From assembly GCF_015222005.1 (NCBI RefSeq), contig NZ_JADFFL010000003.1:1-64000 (forward strand): DNA of 64,000 nt, written 5' to 3'. This DNA comes from Mucilaginibacter myungsuensis (lineage in GTDB: Bacteria; Bacteroidota; Bacteroidia; Sphingobacteriales; Sphingobacteriaceae). A program made the translations under genes and the position numbers. Positions 51,439-60,658 of this stretch are shown in pieces. Each line of letters starts with the position of its first letter. The first letter of the stretch is position 1. Under the pieces are notes generated by a model that ran no database searches, was not told the DNA's origin, and saw only the letters and a program-made list of their open reading frames with translations.

Positions 51439-52077
51439 ATGATCAGCACCACTCCTTTCGATAGCATCATCTTTGACCTCGACGGCACCCTTTGGGATTC
51501 GACCGCAAATGTGGTCGTGGCCTGGCAAAGGGCTAAAGAGCAGGTAGACTATATCCGTCGCGACATTACCCGCGATGATGTGCGGAGTATTACCGGACTG
51601 GCTTATGATGTCATCTTCGAGACCTTGTTCCCTTATTTGGATGATGATAAGCGTAACGAGTTTAAAGGCATCTGCGCTAAGCACGAATTGGATGTGCTGT
51701 ACAAATTGGGCGGCGACCTTTACCCCGAACTGGCGTCCACCTTAACTTATCTGCAACAGAAATACCGCCTGTTCATCGTCAGCAATTGCCAGGCGGGTTA
51801 TATCGAGGTATTTTTGGGCAAGCAGGGCATGGACCAGTATTTTGAAGGGCACCAATGCTACGGCACTAAAGGTCAGCCTAAGTTCCGGAATATCCTTGAT
51901 GTAGTGAGCGACTATAGCTTGCAAAACCCCGTTTACATTGGCGATACCAATGGCGACCGCGATTCGGCCGCAAAAGCGGGTGTGCCTTTTATTTTTGCAT
52001 CCTACGGTTTCGGCAAGGACGTTACCGGCGGCATCGCCACCATAGATCAGGTAGCCGACCTCAAAAATATTTTGTAA
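51439..52077 (+). CDS. HAD-superfamily hydrolase (phosphoglycolate phosphatase-like)
   Basis: A 212-residue Haloacid dehalogenase-like phosphatase. Motif I is FDLDGTLWDS with nucleophile and acid/base Asp (about 14-16), motif II is FIVSNCQAGY, motif III Lys is in GTKGQPKF, and motif IV is YIGDTNGDRDSA. A four-helix cap lies between motifs I and II, as in Gph/PGMB. Substrate is probably a small sugar phosphate or phosphoglycolate. Promoter is the leaderless-type box just upstream. Confidence 0.9.
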   Translation: MISTTPFDSIIFDLDGTLWDSTANVVVAWQRAKEQVDYIRRDITRDDVRSITGLAYDVIFETLFPYLDDDKRNEFKGICAKHELDVLYKLGGDLYPELASTLTYLQQKYRLFIVSNCQAGYIEVFLGKQGMDQYFEGHQCYGTKGQPKFRNILDVVSDYSLQNPVYIGDTNGDRDSAAKAGVPFIFASYGFGKDVTGGIATIDQVADLKNIL

Positions 52078-52170
52078 AAGCGCGTTTTAACAATAATTAA
52101 CAAGTGTAAATTCCGTTTTAAACGAAATTTAGGCATCTTTAGCAGGTGCATCCTTGTCACGCGCTTTTTT

Positions 52171-54624
52171 ATGAGAACTATCCTACTTTCCTTCTTCGCG
52201 GTCCTGTTCACAACATTTTCGTTCGCCCAACAAAGCGGCGTTAGCGGTGTTATAACCGACGAGACCGGCCACACCGTACCCTTTGTAAGTGTGCACGTTA
52301 AGGGCACCACCCGCGGCACATCGGCCAATAGCGAGGGTAAATACACTTTGCAGGTGCCTGCCGGTAACCATGAGTTGTTATACAAAGCCATTGGCTATAA
52401 ACAGGTAAGCAAAACGGTTACCGTTAAGGGCGCCGAGACCATGAACGTGCAACTTTCGGCCGAAACTTATGAGTTAAGGAACGTCACCGTACGTGCCGGC
52501 GGCGAAGATCCGGCTTATGCCATCATCCGTAAGGCGATCAAAAACCGTAAAAAATACCTTAACGAGGTTGACTCCTACACTGCCGAGGTGTACACCAAGG
52601 GCCTGCAAAAACTGCTGCAAACCCCAAAAACCTTTTTAGGCCGCGATCTGGATGAGATGGCCAAACGTAACGGTCTTGACTCTAACCGTTCGGGGATCGT
52701 TTACCTGTCCGAATCAGAATCAAAATACTCTTTTAAACGCCCTAACGAGGAGCACGAGGAGATGATATCATCTAAGGTGTCGGGCAGTAACCAGGGTTTC
52801 AGCTTTAACCGGGCATCAGACCTGAAGGTAAACTTTTACGAGAACCGCCTGGATTGGGAAGGCCTCAGCAACCGTCCTTTTATCTCGCCCATAGCTGATA
52901 ACGCGCTGTTTTACTACAACTATAAATACATCGGTTTTACTACCGAGAACGGCGAGACCATCAACAAGATCAAGGTGATCCCCAAGCGCGACCACGACCC
53001 GGCTTTTGATGGCTACATTTATATTATGGAGGATAGCTGGCGCATACACAGTGTAGACCTGGTGATGGCCAAACGATCTAACATCTTTCTGTTGGATAGC
53101 CTTAAGATCAAGCAACAATTTTTGCCGGTAGATAAGGTATGGATGCCGTCGTCGGTGAAGTTTGAGTTTGGTGGTGGTTTGCTGGGCTTTAAATTTGCGG
53201 GCTACTTTATCGGCATCTTCCGCAATTACGAGGTGCAGCCTACGTTCGCCAAAAACTCGTTCCGCGAGGTGATGAGGATCACCAAGGGTGTCAACAAAAA
53301 AGACTCGTCTTATTGGGAAGCGTCGCGCCCGATCCCGCTTACAGACGAGGAGATAACCGACTATAAAAAGAAAGAGGTACTGGCCGCCAAACGCGAATCA
53401 AAAGAATACCGCGACTCGCTGGATGCCAAGCGCAACCACTTCACCGTGGGCAAGCTGATCACCGGCAATGGTTATAATTATTATAACCGCAACACCAAAA
53501 CCTACATGCACTTTAACTCTATCGGCAAGTCGTTGTTATACAACACGGTAGAGGGTTTTGTGGTAGATTATGCCGCCAACTTTAGCAAACAGATAGATAC
53601 CGCCACCAACCGTTACTTTAACTTTGGCGGGAAGGTGCGCTACGGTTTTGCCAACCAACTGTGGCATGGCAGCGCGTGGACCAGCATATCCCACCGCGAC
53701 CTATCCATCAGTTTAAGCGGCGGCAGCGACGTGCTGGACATGAACAACCGCACATCACTAACCACCTGGTGGAACACCGTACACAGCCTGCTCTTCCGCG
53801 AGAATTATCAAAAATTGTATGACAAGCAGTTCACCAATTTCGGTATCGGCACGCGCCTGGCCGGCACCTGGACCGGCGGCCTTAGCGTAGAATACAGCAA
53901 CCGCAAATGGCTGCCCAACACGGCCAGCTTTAGCTTATTTAAACCAAAAGGTAACGAGTTTACATCCAACAACCCATTTGTGCCCAATGCCGAGGTGCCG
54001 CTTTTTGCACAGAACCAAGCCTTTAAAGTGGGCCTGCGCACCAGCTACGATTTTAGCAACAAATACGCCACCTACCCCAACGGTCGCCGTTACCTGCCAT
54101 CAAAGTACCCGCGGATAGATGTGAGCTTTACCCACGCGTTCGATAACGTATTCGGCTCGGATGTGAGCTACAGTTTGGCACAGGCCGATATCACCAAGAG
54201 CGACATCAAAATGGGCATGTTCGGCAAGTCGTCGTTCTATGTGGGTGCTGGTAAATTCTTCGGTGTTAAAAATATCACTTATGTAGACTATCGCCATTTC
54301 TCGGGCAACCAGATCGTGCCTTTTGATGGCGGCATCAACCAATTTGCCTTGCTGAACTACTATACCTACAGCACATCAAGCGAATACCTGGAAGGCCACT
54401 TTGAGCAAAACTTCTCAGGCTTTTTCCTGAACAAGCTGCCGCTGATCCGCCAACTTAAATTGCAGGAAATACTAAAAGTGAACTACCTGAGCACCCCTGC
54501 CCTGCGCAACTACACAGAGCTGGGCTTTGGCGTGCAATACCTGGCCTTTAGGGTGATGTATGCCAAGTCTTTCAACGGCGCGTTGAATGCGCCGCATGGG
54601 ATAAGGATAGGGATAGATCTGTAG
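52171..54624 (+). CDS. DUF5686/carboxypeptidase-regulatory-like outer-membrane protein
   Basis: An 817-residue exported protein. Signal peptide 1-19 (MRTILLSFFAVLFTTFSFA). Residues about 22-105 are a CarboxypepD_reg-like beta domain (GVSGVITDETGHTVPFVSVHVKG ... SEGKYTLQVPAG), common at the start of TonB-dependent and related proteins. The remainder fits DUF5686 and ends in alternating aromatic strands (YTYSTSSEYLEGHFEQNF, VMYAKSFNGALN) that suggest an outer-membrane beta barrel. There is no TonB plug domain. Function unknown; possibly envelope assembly. The gap to the HAD gene is 93 bp, so co-transcription is possible. Confidence 0.85.
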   Translation: MRTILLSFFAVLFTTFSFAQQSGVSGVITDETGHTVPFVSVHVKGTTRGTSANSEGKYTLQVPAGNHELLYKAIGYKQVSKTVTVKGAETMNVQLSAETYELRNVTVRAGGEDPAYAIIRKAIKNRKKYLNEVDSYTAEVYTKGLQKLLQTPKTFLGRDLDEMAKRNGLDSNRSGIVYLSESESKYSFKRPNEEHEEMISSKVSGSNQGFSFNRASDLKVNFYENRLDWEGLSNRPFISPIADNALFYYNYKYIGFTTENGETINKIKVIPKRDHDPAFDGYIYIMEDSWRIHSVDLVMAKRSNIFLLDSLKIKQQFLPVDKVWMPSSVKFEFGGGLLGFKFAGYFIGIFRNYEVQPTFAKNSFREVMRITKGVNKKDSSYWEASRPIPLTDEEITDYKKKEVLAAKRESKEYRDSLDAKRNHFTVGKLITGNGYNYYNRNTKTYMHFNSIGKSLLYNTVEGFVVDYAANFSKQIDTATNRYFNFGGKVRYGFANQLWHGSAWTSISHRDLSISLSGGSDVLDMNNRTSLTTWWNTVHSLLFRENYQKLYDKQFTNFGIGTRLAGTWTGGLSVEYSNRKWLPNTASFSLFKPKGNEFTSNNPFVPNAEVPLFAQNQAFKVGLRTSYDFSNKYATYPNGRRYLPSKYPRIDVSFTHAFDNVFGSDVSYSLAQADITKSDIKMGMFGKSSFYVGAGKFFGVKNITYVDYRHFSGNQIVPFDGGINQFALLNYYTYSTSSEYLEGHFEQNFSGFFLNKLPLIRQLKLQEILKVNYLSTPALRNYTELGFGVQYLAFRVMYAKSFNGALNAPHGIRIGIDL

Positions 54625-54675
54625 GGGACCAAACAAGCAATTAAAGACCGAACCATTTTAAGCATTATTTTTCAC

Positions 54676-55569
54676 ATGAAAAGAGCCTTATCAGTTGTAG
54701 CGTTTTGCGGTGTGGGTATGTTTTACGCTTCGGCGCAAAAACTACCGTCTAAACAAACGGTCAGTGTTATTGCCCCTACCGAAGCATCTGTAGATGGCAA
54801 AGCGACCGAGTGGGGGAACTCTTTTCAGGCTTATAATAATAATATAGAGACTTTCTACACCATAGCTAACAACGGTGAAAAGATCACCCTGATCCTGCAT
54901 GCAAAAAGATCCCGGATTATAGAAAAGATAATTGAGGGAGGGGTAAGCATCACATTTAATACCACAGGAAAGAAGGACGACCCCAAAAGTTCGGTAGTTC
55001 TATTTCCATTGATGCCTTTGCCGCGTTGTAAAGGAATATTAGTAGCGGCCGGGAAAAGCTTGACCGGTAAAACTTATGATAACGACGGGAATGACCTTAC
55101 CGCCTCAATAAAATCTGCAAAAAACACAAAGCAAGATACAGCAAGCGCCAAAGCAAATGAAATGTTAAGAGCAAGCCTTAAAGAGATCAAAATAGCGGGT
55201 ATGCCAAATGTTGTCGATTCTATTGCAGGCGTGGACGATAAGACAGCTTACTACCGCACTTTGCCGTTGAGAGCTCACAAATTCAAGATCATCCCGATAA
55301 ACAATAAAAACAATATTGAGGCGATGGTACAATTTGATAGCAATGGCGAACTGAATTATGAGTTGGCCATCCCGATAAAACACTTGTTTGACCCGTTAAC
55401 TCCATTGAAAAGCTTTTTTTACAACATTACGATCAATGGTCGCGGCGAAGATGGCAGGCCCGGCAATACATGGCAATATGCACCGCCGCCTCAACAAGGC
55501 ATATTAAATCAGGATCTGGAAGAGCCGACCGACTTTTGGGGCGAGTATATATTGGCGCAAAAACAGTAG
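54676..55569 (+). CDS. Secreted protein with CBM9-like domain
   Basis: A 297-residue exported protein with signal peptide 1-20 (KRALSVVAFCGVGMFYASA). Residues about 30-130 (VIAPTEASVDGKATEWGNSF ... YTIANNGEKITLILHAK) follow the pattern 'DGK-x-x-EW' with later paired strands that marks CBM9-like ligand-binding domains. The C-terminal part (LNYELAIPIKHLF) is also like the end of that fold, with a long Lys/Ala insert near 155-180. The ligand is unknown. It lies 51 bp after the DUF5686 gene and may share its transcript. Confidence 0.65.
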   Translation: MKRALSVVAFCGVGMFYASAQKLPSKQTVSVIAPTEASVDGKATEWGNSFQAYNNNIETFYTIANNGEKITLILHAKRSRIIEKIIEGGVSITFNTTGKKDDPKSSVVLFPLMPLPRCKGILVAAGKSLTGKTYDNDGNDLTASIKSAKNTKQDTASAKANEMLRASLKEIKIAGMPNVVDSIAGVDDKTAYYRTLPLRAHKFKIIPINNKNNIEAMVQFDSNGELNYELAIPIKHLFDPLTPLKSFFYNITINGRGEDGRPGNTWQYAPPPQQGILNQDLEEPTDFWGEYILAQKQ

Positions 55570-55654
55570 CCCTTGTTTGCCCTCCGGTTAGATCGCTAAC
55601 AACATTCAACCATAGCACCTATTTGGCACGACCGGACCTGATGCATCAGTAAAA

Positions 55655-55954
55655 ATGATCAAATACAGCCCACTTGTGGGCAAAAAAATAAACGGCGAGT
55701 CGGTAGCAGTTATTCTGCCGGTGAGGATAAACGAAGGACTGACCGTTGAAAAATATATCACCAATATTTTTGACGACCCCGAGTTTGACAGGAATATTAA
55801 CAACTACTCAGATCACATTGTAGCCCTGATGTTCGATATGCAGGCCTTTTTAGATAATGGCACAGTGAAATGGCAACACCTGGACGATGTACTGGCCACG
55901 CTAACGCAGGAAAAATTGGATAAACTAATGATAGACCGGGCAAATGAGAACTAA
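55655..55954 (+). CDS. Hypothetical protein (99 aa)
   Basis: I do not recognise this protein. It has no signal peptide. It begins MIKYSPLVGKKINGES, then an extended beta-looking segment (VAVILPVRINEGLTVEKYI), and ends in an acidic-basic helix (LTQEKLDKLMIDRAN). It overlaps the next gene by 11 bp, so the two are probably translated together. Composition is normal for the region. Confidence 0.6.
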   Translation: MIKYSPLVGKKINGESVAVILPVRINEGLTVEKYITNIFDDPEFDRNINNYSDHIVALMFDMQAFLDNGTVKWQHLDDVLATLTQEKLDKLMIDRANEN

Positions 55955-56687
55955 GATCATCCGCATCTACATCATCACTTCGCTGCTGCTGATAGCAGCA
56001 CTATCTTACAGCTTTTTTACTAATTTAAAATTTAGGCAAGAGGTAGCCCGCGAGCGTTTCAACGAGGACGTAGTGAGCTTTTTTAACGAGGTGTGCTTAG
56101 GCGGCGAGGAAGGCGGATCGCGCATCACCCGGAAATGGGGATCGGAGATGCGGCTTTATATTGTAAAAGACAGCGCCTACAGCCAACAGGTCGAAAAAAT
56201 AAAAGAAGTGGTGAAGGATGCCAATAAGCTTTTTAGCGACGGTTTCAAGATCAGCCTGGTGACCGACTCTGCCAAAGCTAATTCATATATCGTACTATCA
56301 AGTCACGAAAATTTGGTCCAATTCCCACGGTTCGGTAATGAACTGGGTGGTATGAACGAAAGATTTTTTGGGCACTTCACTTATAATTTCACAAAGGATA
56401 CGATAACCAATTCGGTGATTTATGTAAACACCGGCAAGCCTTTTAAAATGCAGCGCAACGCGATAGTGGAAGAGATCGTTCAATCATTGGGTATGGGTAA
56501 CGATACCGACGTGTACAATAACAGTATTTTCTTTCAGCATAAATATAGCGCCGGTCTCGACACGCCTACCTGGTCTAAGATGGACGAGCAACTGATCAAG
56601 ATCCTCTATCACCCTAAAATGCAGGTGGGGCTTAACCGCGTGCAAACAGTGCCGTTGGTGAATGAGATATTGGAGGAGTTGAAGTAG
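55944..56687 (+). CDS. DUF2927-like membrane-anchored protein
   Basis: A 247-residue protein with one N-terminal membrane segment (about 6-26, IRIYIITSLLLIAALSYSFF) and a large outer domain. The late segment NAIVEEIVQSLGMGNDTDVYNNSIFFQ resembles the DUF2927 signature in which an E-E-x-x-Q-x-L-G stretch stands where gluzincin metallopeptidases have HExxH; here no His pair is present, so catalysis is doubtful. It overlaps the gene at 55655. Function unknown. Confidence 0.6.
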   Translation: MRTKIIRIYIITSLLLIAALSYSFFTNLKFRQEVARERFNEDVVSFFNEVCLGGEEGGSRITRKWGSEMRLYIVKDSAYSQQVEKIKEVVKDANKLFSDGFKISLVTDSAKANSYIVLSSHENLVQFPRFGNELGGMNERFFGHFTYNFTKDTITNSVIYVNTGKPFKMQRNAIVEEIVQSLGMGNDTDVYNNSIFFQHKYSAGLDTPTWSKMDEQLIKILYHPKMQVGLNRVQTVPLVNEILEELK

Positions 56688-56762
56688 ACAAATATCTATT
56701 TGATATTCGCGCCCATTATCGCATCTTTACCTTAACCAATTAAAACCCGAGACCTGACAGCG

Positions 56763-57200
56763 ATGAAAAAGTTCCCTTTCCTTATCCTTGCTTTTGTAGC
56801 CCTTTTTATTACCGTTAACGCCCGTTCGGCCAAACCGGATGCCCGCAACGTTGCCGACGACGCCCTTACCGGCACCTGGCAACTTTGCAATGCTACCACT
56901 TTACAGCCCGATACAGCCATTGGCGGCAAGCCCGGCATTAAACGTTTTAAATTCATTAACAATAATAAATTTTTAGTGATCGAGACCCGCCAGGGCGGCG
57001 CCATGCTGGTAGGCAGTTTCTCGGGCGCTTACATTATAGACGGCGATAATTACGTGGAGACTATAGACCTTAACGCCCCCAACATTTACGGCCGACCGGC
57101 GCAGCCGAAGTTCTCGTTCAAATACAAGATCAAAAATGGTTTGCTGTATGTAGATGGTACGGATAACGGCTATCACGAGGTTTGGGCGAAGGTGAAATAA
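56763..57200 (+). CDS. Secreted lipocalin-like (DUF4488-type) small protein
   Basis: A 145-residue exported protein. The signal peptide is about 1-20 (KKFPFLILAFVALFITVNA). The mature part begins ALTGTWQLCNATT and has repeated beta strands (RFKFINNNKFLVIET, GSFSGAYIIDGDNYVETIDL, FSFKYKIKNGLLYVDG), the layout of DUF4488 and other lipocalin-like domains with an initial G-x-W. Ligand and role unknown. It precedes the next secreted gene by 33 bp. Confidence 0.7.
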   Translation: MKKFPFLILAFVALFITVNARSAKPDARNVADDALTGTWQLCNATTLQPDTAIGGKPGIKRFKFINNNKFLVIETRQGGAMLVGSFSGAYIIDGDNYVETIDLNAPNIYGRPAQPKFSFKYKIKNGLLYVDGTDNGYHEVWAKVK

Positions 57201-57233
57201 GGAGTTGATATTTAACATATCAAATAACCTTAA

Positions 57234-57962
57234 ATGAAAAGCCTGCAAACCATCAAATTGCTGTTGCTATGCCTGGCGATCAACGGTCATGTCTTTGCGC
57301 AGAACCGTGCTGCACCAGCCGTTCTATCTAAATACCAAACAAAAAGCGGGCGGACTTTTACGCTTTACAATGACCATACCTTCCAGATCATGCGGTCTAC
57401 TCCCAAGGGCCATATGGAGGGTACATTATGCGATACGATAGCAAAAGGCAGCTGGTCGGTTGTGAACAAGTCTGTTTTAAAACTTAGCGAGACCCAAGAA
57501 AGCAGAAAAGTTAAGTACAAGATAGATAAGGACAATAAGCTATCTAACGATAGTGTTTACTTTAAAATAGTATTGCCGGAGAGCGACACTTTCTTTGATC
57601 AAAAATTTGAATTCACATTTGGCTTTATTGGAGTTGACGCGCCGACAAATACCCGGACAACAAAATTTACGATCAGCAAAAAAGACGTTTTTAAACACAG
57701 CGCCGATAATGGTTATCTGGCAACATTCTCGGCACTGGATATGTCCCCGATGAATGCCGAATATTTGGGCAAATGCTACCAACGGGTCTATTTCGATATC
57801 GCCAACGATATCAAACTTGATAAAAACTTCAACTACTATACCATCACCCTAACCAACTTTACCGGGTGCTTTGTAGAACGGGCTGCAGTAGATAACGACT
57901 ATGTGGTTTTAACAGCGGACGGTTTGCATTGGCAGGATATGGATTTTAAGAAGGTGAAATAG
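57234..57962 (+). CDS. Secreted hypothetical protein
   Basis: I do not recognise this 242-residue protein beyond its signal peptide (1-22, LQTIKLLLLCLAINGHVFA). The first 90 residues again look like a short beta barrel with a 'GSWSV...LKLSE' motif similar in style to lipocalin-like proteins; the rest has mixed strands (YYTITLTNFTGCFVERA). It probably forms a two-gene unit with the lipocalin-like gene upstream. No catalytic motif is visible. Confidence 0.65.
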   Translation: MKSLQTIKLLLLCLAINGHVFAQNRAAPAVLSKYQTKSGRTFTLYNDHTFQIMRSTPKGHMEGTLCDTIAKGSWSVVNKSVLKLSETQESRKVKYKIDKDNKLSNDSVYFKIVLPESDTFFDQKFEFTFGFIGVDAPTNTRTTKFTISKKDVFKHSADNGYLATFSALDMSPMNAEYLGKCYQRVYFDIANDIKLDKNFNYYTITLTNFTGCFVERAAVDNDYVVLTADGLHWQDMDFKKVK

Positions 57963-58093
57963 AAAACGGTACAACCTGTCGCCCCCCCAAGCGACCGCAA
58001 TTATACCGTTCATGATCGTTCATGGCCAAAATTCTCAACGCCAATGAAAGTGACTAAATATCAACACATTACAAACATCGTTCACTACACCGT

Positions 58094-58167
58094 GTTCACG
58101 GCATAAAAAATCTATACTGATTATCAATAATTTACACATTTCGTATAGCACTTGTTCACGCGTGAAC
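58094..58167. repeat. GTTCACG element, copy B (upstream of dapA)
   Basis: GTTCACGGCAT begins at 58094 and the palindrome GTTCACGCGTGAAC at 58154-58167, again 60 bp apart as in copy A. ACACATTACA is at 58064-58073. The palindrome ends 109 bp before the dapA ATG. The remaining part of the 57963-58275 gap holds a GTTCATGATCGTTCATG word pair (58007-58023) and no gene. Confidence 0.6.
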
Positions 58168-58275
58168 GATCTGGTTGTGCCTAACAGATATCGTAGTGCC
58201 AACACGCCACTAAATACGGCATCCGGTTATTAAGATCGTATCCTATTTGCTATCTTAGCACACTTTAATTTAAAA

Positions 58276-59154
58276 ATGAATAGATTTTACGGCACAGGGG
58301 TAGCCATGGTAACCCCTTTTTTGGCAGACGGACAAGTCGACTATCCGGGTTTAAAAAACCTGATCGACCATTTGATCGACGGCGGCGTGGAGTACTTAAT
58401 TAGCTTAGGTACTACAGGCGAGAGCGCCACTTTAAGTAAGGAAGAGAAGCATAAGGTTCTTGAATTTACTGCCAAGACCGTGAATAAACGTGTTGCCCTG
58501 GTCGCCGGTATCGCCGGTAACAACACCATGGAAGTGGTGGAGCAGTTCCGCACGTTCGATGTGGAGGGTTACGATGCTATCCTATCGGCAAGTCCGCATT
58601 ATAACAAGCCAACTCAGGAGGGTATTTATCAGCATTACAAAGCATTAGCCGAGGTATCTCCCCTGCCGATCATCCTGTATAACGTACCAAGCCGTACAGG
58701 CAGCACTATGAGCGCCGAGACCACCATCCGTTTGGCCAACGAGTTTAAGAATATTATTGGGATCAAAGAAGCATCAGGCAGTTTTGATATCTTCAACCAG
58801 ATCCTGCGCGATAAACCTGCCGATTTTATGCTGATATCAGGCGATGATCCCGTTACCGTGCCTATGATGGCCATCGGTGCCGTGGGCTTGATCTCGGTTA
58901 CGGGCAACGCTCTGCCAAAACGCACGTCAGACATGGTCCGCCACGCACTTAACGGCAACTTTAAAGCAGCCACCGAATTACACAACTCGCTGATCGAATT
59001 CACCCGCTTGATGTTTGTAGAAGGCAGCCCGGCCGGTGTAAAAACCTCGTTGAAACACTTGGGCGTTTGCGGCGATACTTTACGCTTGCCATTAGTACAA
59101 GTGAGCAACAAAACTGCTGAAGCGATAGTGGCTGAGACGGAGAAGTTGAAGTAA
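58276..59154 (+). CDS. dapA: 4-hydroxy-tetrahydrodipicolinate synthase DapA
   Basis: Class I aldolase of 292 residues that condenses pyruvate with aspartate semialdehyde, the first committed step to diaminopimelate and lysine. Visible features: GTGVAMVTPF at the start, SLGTTGESATLSKEE (substrate Thr pair), YNVPSRTGSTM with the catalytic Tyr, and GIKEASGSFD with the Schiff-base Lys. ISGDDPVTVPMMAIGAVGLISV follows. Length normal. The product feeds MurE of the dcw cluster. TATCTTAG (58250-58257), one mismatch from the -7 box, lies just upstream. A GTTCACG element precedes it. Ends at a strong terminator. Confidence 0.96.
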   Translation: MNRFYGTGVAMVTPFLADGQVDYPGLKNLIDHLIDGGVEYLISLGTTGESATLSKEEKHKVLEFTAKTVNKRVALVAGIAGNNTMEVVEQFRTFDVEGYDAILSASPHYNKPTQEGIYQHYKALAEVSPLPIILYNVPSRTGSTMSAETTIRLANEFKNIIGIKEASGSFDIFNQILRDKPADFMLISGDDPVTVPMMAIGAVGLISVTGNALPKRTSDMVRHALNGNFKAATELHNSLIEFTRLMFVEGSPAGVKTSLKHLGVCGDTLRLPLVQVSNKTAEAIVAETEKLK

Positions 59155-59208
59155 GGTGAAAGCTGAAAGGTCTTATTGAACGCCCGAACGCAAAACATAT
59201 AAAATAAA

Positions 59209-59240
59209 AAAACCGCCGTTGATCTGACGGCGGTTTTTTT
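59209..59240. terminator. Intrinsic terminator between dapA and hc1
   Basis: AACCGCCGT (59211-59219) pairs with ACGGCGGTT (59227-59235); T-run after it on the plus strand and A-run before it, so it can act in both directions. Confidence 0.85.
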
Positions 59241-59271
59241 ATGGGGTAAAGAGTAAAAATGCTATCAATAA

Positions 59272-59448
59272 CTACTCCTTGTTTTTAGCATCCTGGATCT
59301 CCAAGCGGATAGCCTGGGCTAAATTTTTAAGGTCCTGCATGCCTTTACGCACACGTGTACCGGCGGCGCTGTTGCCTTTGGTGTAGAATTTGTCAGCATC
59401 AGCTTCTAAAGATGCGATCAGCTCTTTTACTTCAGTAAATTTTTTCAT
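59272..59448 (-). CDS. Histone H1-like DNA-binding protein Hc1
   Basis: A 58-residue protein, MKKFTEVKELIASLEADADK at the start and AAGTRVRKGMQDLKNLAQAI later, ending IQDAKNKE. This matches the small Hc1-type histone-like family of Bacteroidota, related to the N-terminal region of chlamydial Hc1, thought to bind and compact DNA. The ATG follows AAAGGAGT, a good ribosome binding site. It is a single gene with a terminator in common with dapA. It is too short for common length cut-offs and easily missed. Confidence 0.85.
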   Translation of the reverse strand: MKKFTEVKELIASLEADADKFYTKGNSAAGTRVRKGMQDLKNLAQAIRLEIQDAKNKE

Positions 59449-59738
59449 TTTAGTTACTCCTTTAATAATTGAGGTTTATTGTTTTGTTGAAGCTAATCTA
59501 AATTGTTTTTTTATTAAAAAGAAATTTGAAACTTAAAAAAATCTCTTGAAACAACAATTTAGACTATTTCGAAACGTCGAGCCTAATAAACTACGGAAAT
59601 AGGCGTTATATCCCGAATATTATAGTGCAAATTAACGGTGGTATTCCTGATAGGAGTGCAGAAGATGAATGCTTGTATATACTTGTCGCCGCCATGTCAC
59701 ACCTCATGCTAGGGGTCATACAGCATACAATAAATTAT

Positions 59739-59746
59739 TACCTTTG
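59739..59746 (+). promoter_or_regulatory. -7 element of the prenyltransferase gene
   Basis: TACCTTTG, exact match, 20 bp before the ATG at 59767. Its last base is the first of an in-frame GTG at 59746, which was therefore rejected as start. Confidence 0.55.
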
Positions 59747-59766
59747 TGCACCCCTATTTTGGTCGT

Positions 59767-60642
59767 ATGAAAAAATATTTTTCGCTCGTAACGTTCTCGC
59801 ACACCATATTTGCCATGCCATTTGCCTTTATAGGCTTCTTTTTGGCGGTGACAACTACCGACCATACCTTTAAATGGCAGCAATTAGTGCTGATGGTATT
59901 GTGCATGATCTTTGCCCGTAACTCGGCCATGGCCTTCAACCGCTACTTGGATCGCGACATCGACGCCAAAAACCCCCGCACCAAACAGCGCGACATCCCC
60001 GCCGGTCGTATCAGCGCCAAAGCGGGTTTAACTTTCACTATCGTTAACTGCCTGTTATTTATAGGGACCACCTGGTTCATCAACCCATTGTGTTTTTACT
60101 TATCACCGATAGCTTTACTGGTAGTGTTGGGTTACAGCGCAACCAAACGTTTTACAGCATTATGCCACATGGTATTAGGGTTGGGCTTATCTCTCGCCCC
60201 TATCGGTGCCTACTTAGTAGTGACCGGCGAGTTCCAATGGTTGCCTTTATTCTTCTCGTTCTCGGTACTATGCTGGGTAAGTGGTTTCGATATTATCTAC
60301 GCTTTACAGGATGAAGAGTTCGACCGCAGCCAAAACCTGCATTCTATCCCATCTTATTTAGGTAAAGTGAATGCACTGCGCCTATCTACTTTGTTGCATG
60401 TATTCTCGGCGGCGTTCATCGTAGTGCCGATATTCTTTACTCAGGTTGGCGTGTTATATTATGTCGGTATCGCGTTCTTCTGCGCTATGCTGATCTACCA
60501 GCACCTGTTAGTAAAACCTAACGACCTAAGCCGCGTGAATTTCGCTTTTATGACCACCAATGGTATCGCGAGTGTGGTATTTGCGTCGCTGTTTTTATTA
60601 GATCGAGCTCATTTGGTGGAGTATGTTTTGGGAAGGTTGTAA
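59767..60642 (+). CDS. UbiA-family prenyltransferase (menaquinone synthesis type)
   Basis: Integral membrane prenyltransferase of 291 residues with eight or nine hydrophobic segments. The first Asp motif is NRYLDRDIDAKNPRT (N-x-x-x-D-x-x-x-D, about 58-66), and the second is YALQDEEFDRSQNLHS. The IPAGRIS segment follows the first motif as in UbiA and MqnP. In Bacteroidota, which make menaquinone and not ubiquinone, this protein is usually named 4-hydroxybenzoate octaprenyltransferase but probably acts in menaquinone synthesis (MqnP-like in the futalosine route). Substrate is inferred. Confidence 0.85.
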   Translation: MKKYFSLVTFSHTIFAMPFAFIGFFLAVTTTDHTFKWQQLVLMVLCMIFARNSAMAFNRYLDRDIDAKNPRTKQRDIPAGRISAKAGLTFTIVNCLLFIGTTWFINPLCFYLSPIALLVVLGYSATKRFTALCHMVLGLGLSLAPIGAYLVVTGEFQWLPLFFSFSVLCWVSGFDIIYALQDEEFDRSQNLHSIPSYLGKVNALRLSTLLHVFSAAFIVVPIFFTQVGVLYYVGIAFFCAMLIYQHLLVKPNDLSRVNFAFMTTNGIASVVFASLFLLDRAHLVEYVLGRL

Positions 60643-60658
60643 GAGAGAGAAAGCCTTT

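Noticed and set aside
58168..58275. Lysine riboswitch upstream of dapA
   Set aside because: None of the conserved lysine-aptamer features is present; only the GTTCACG element and AT-rich DNA.
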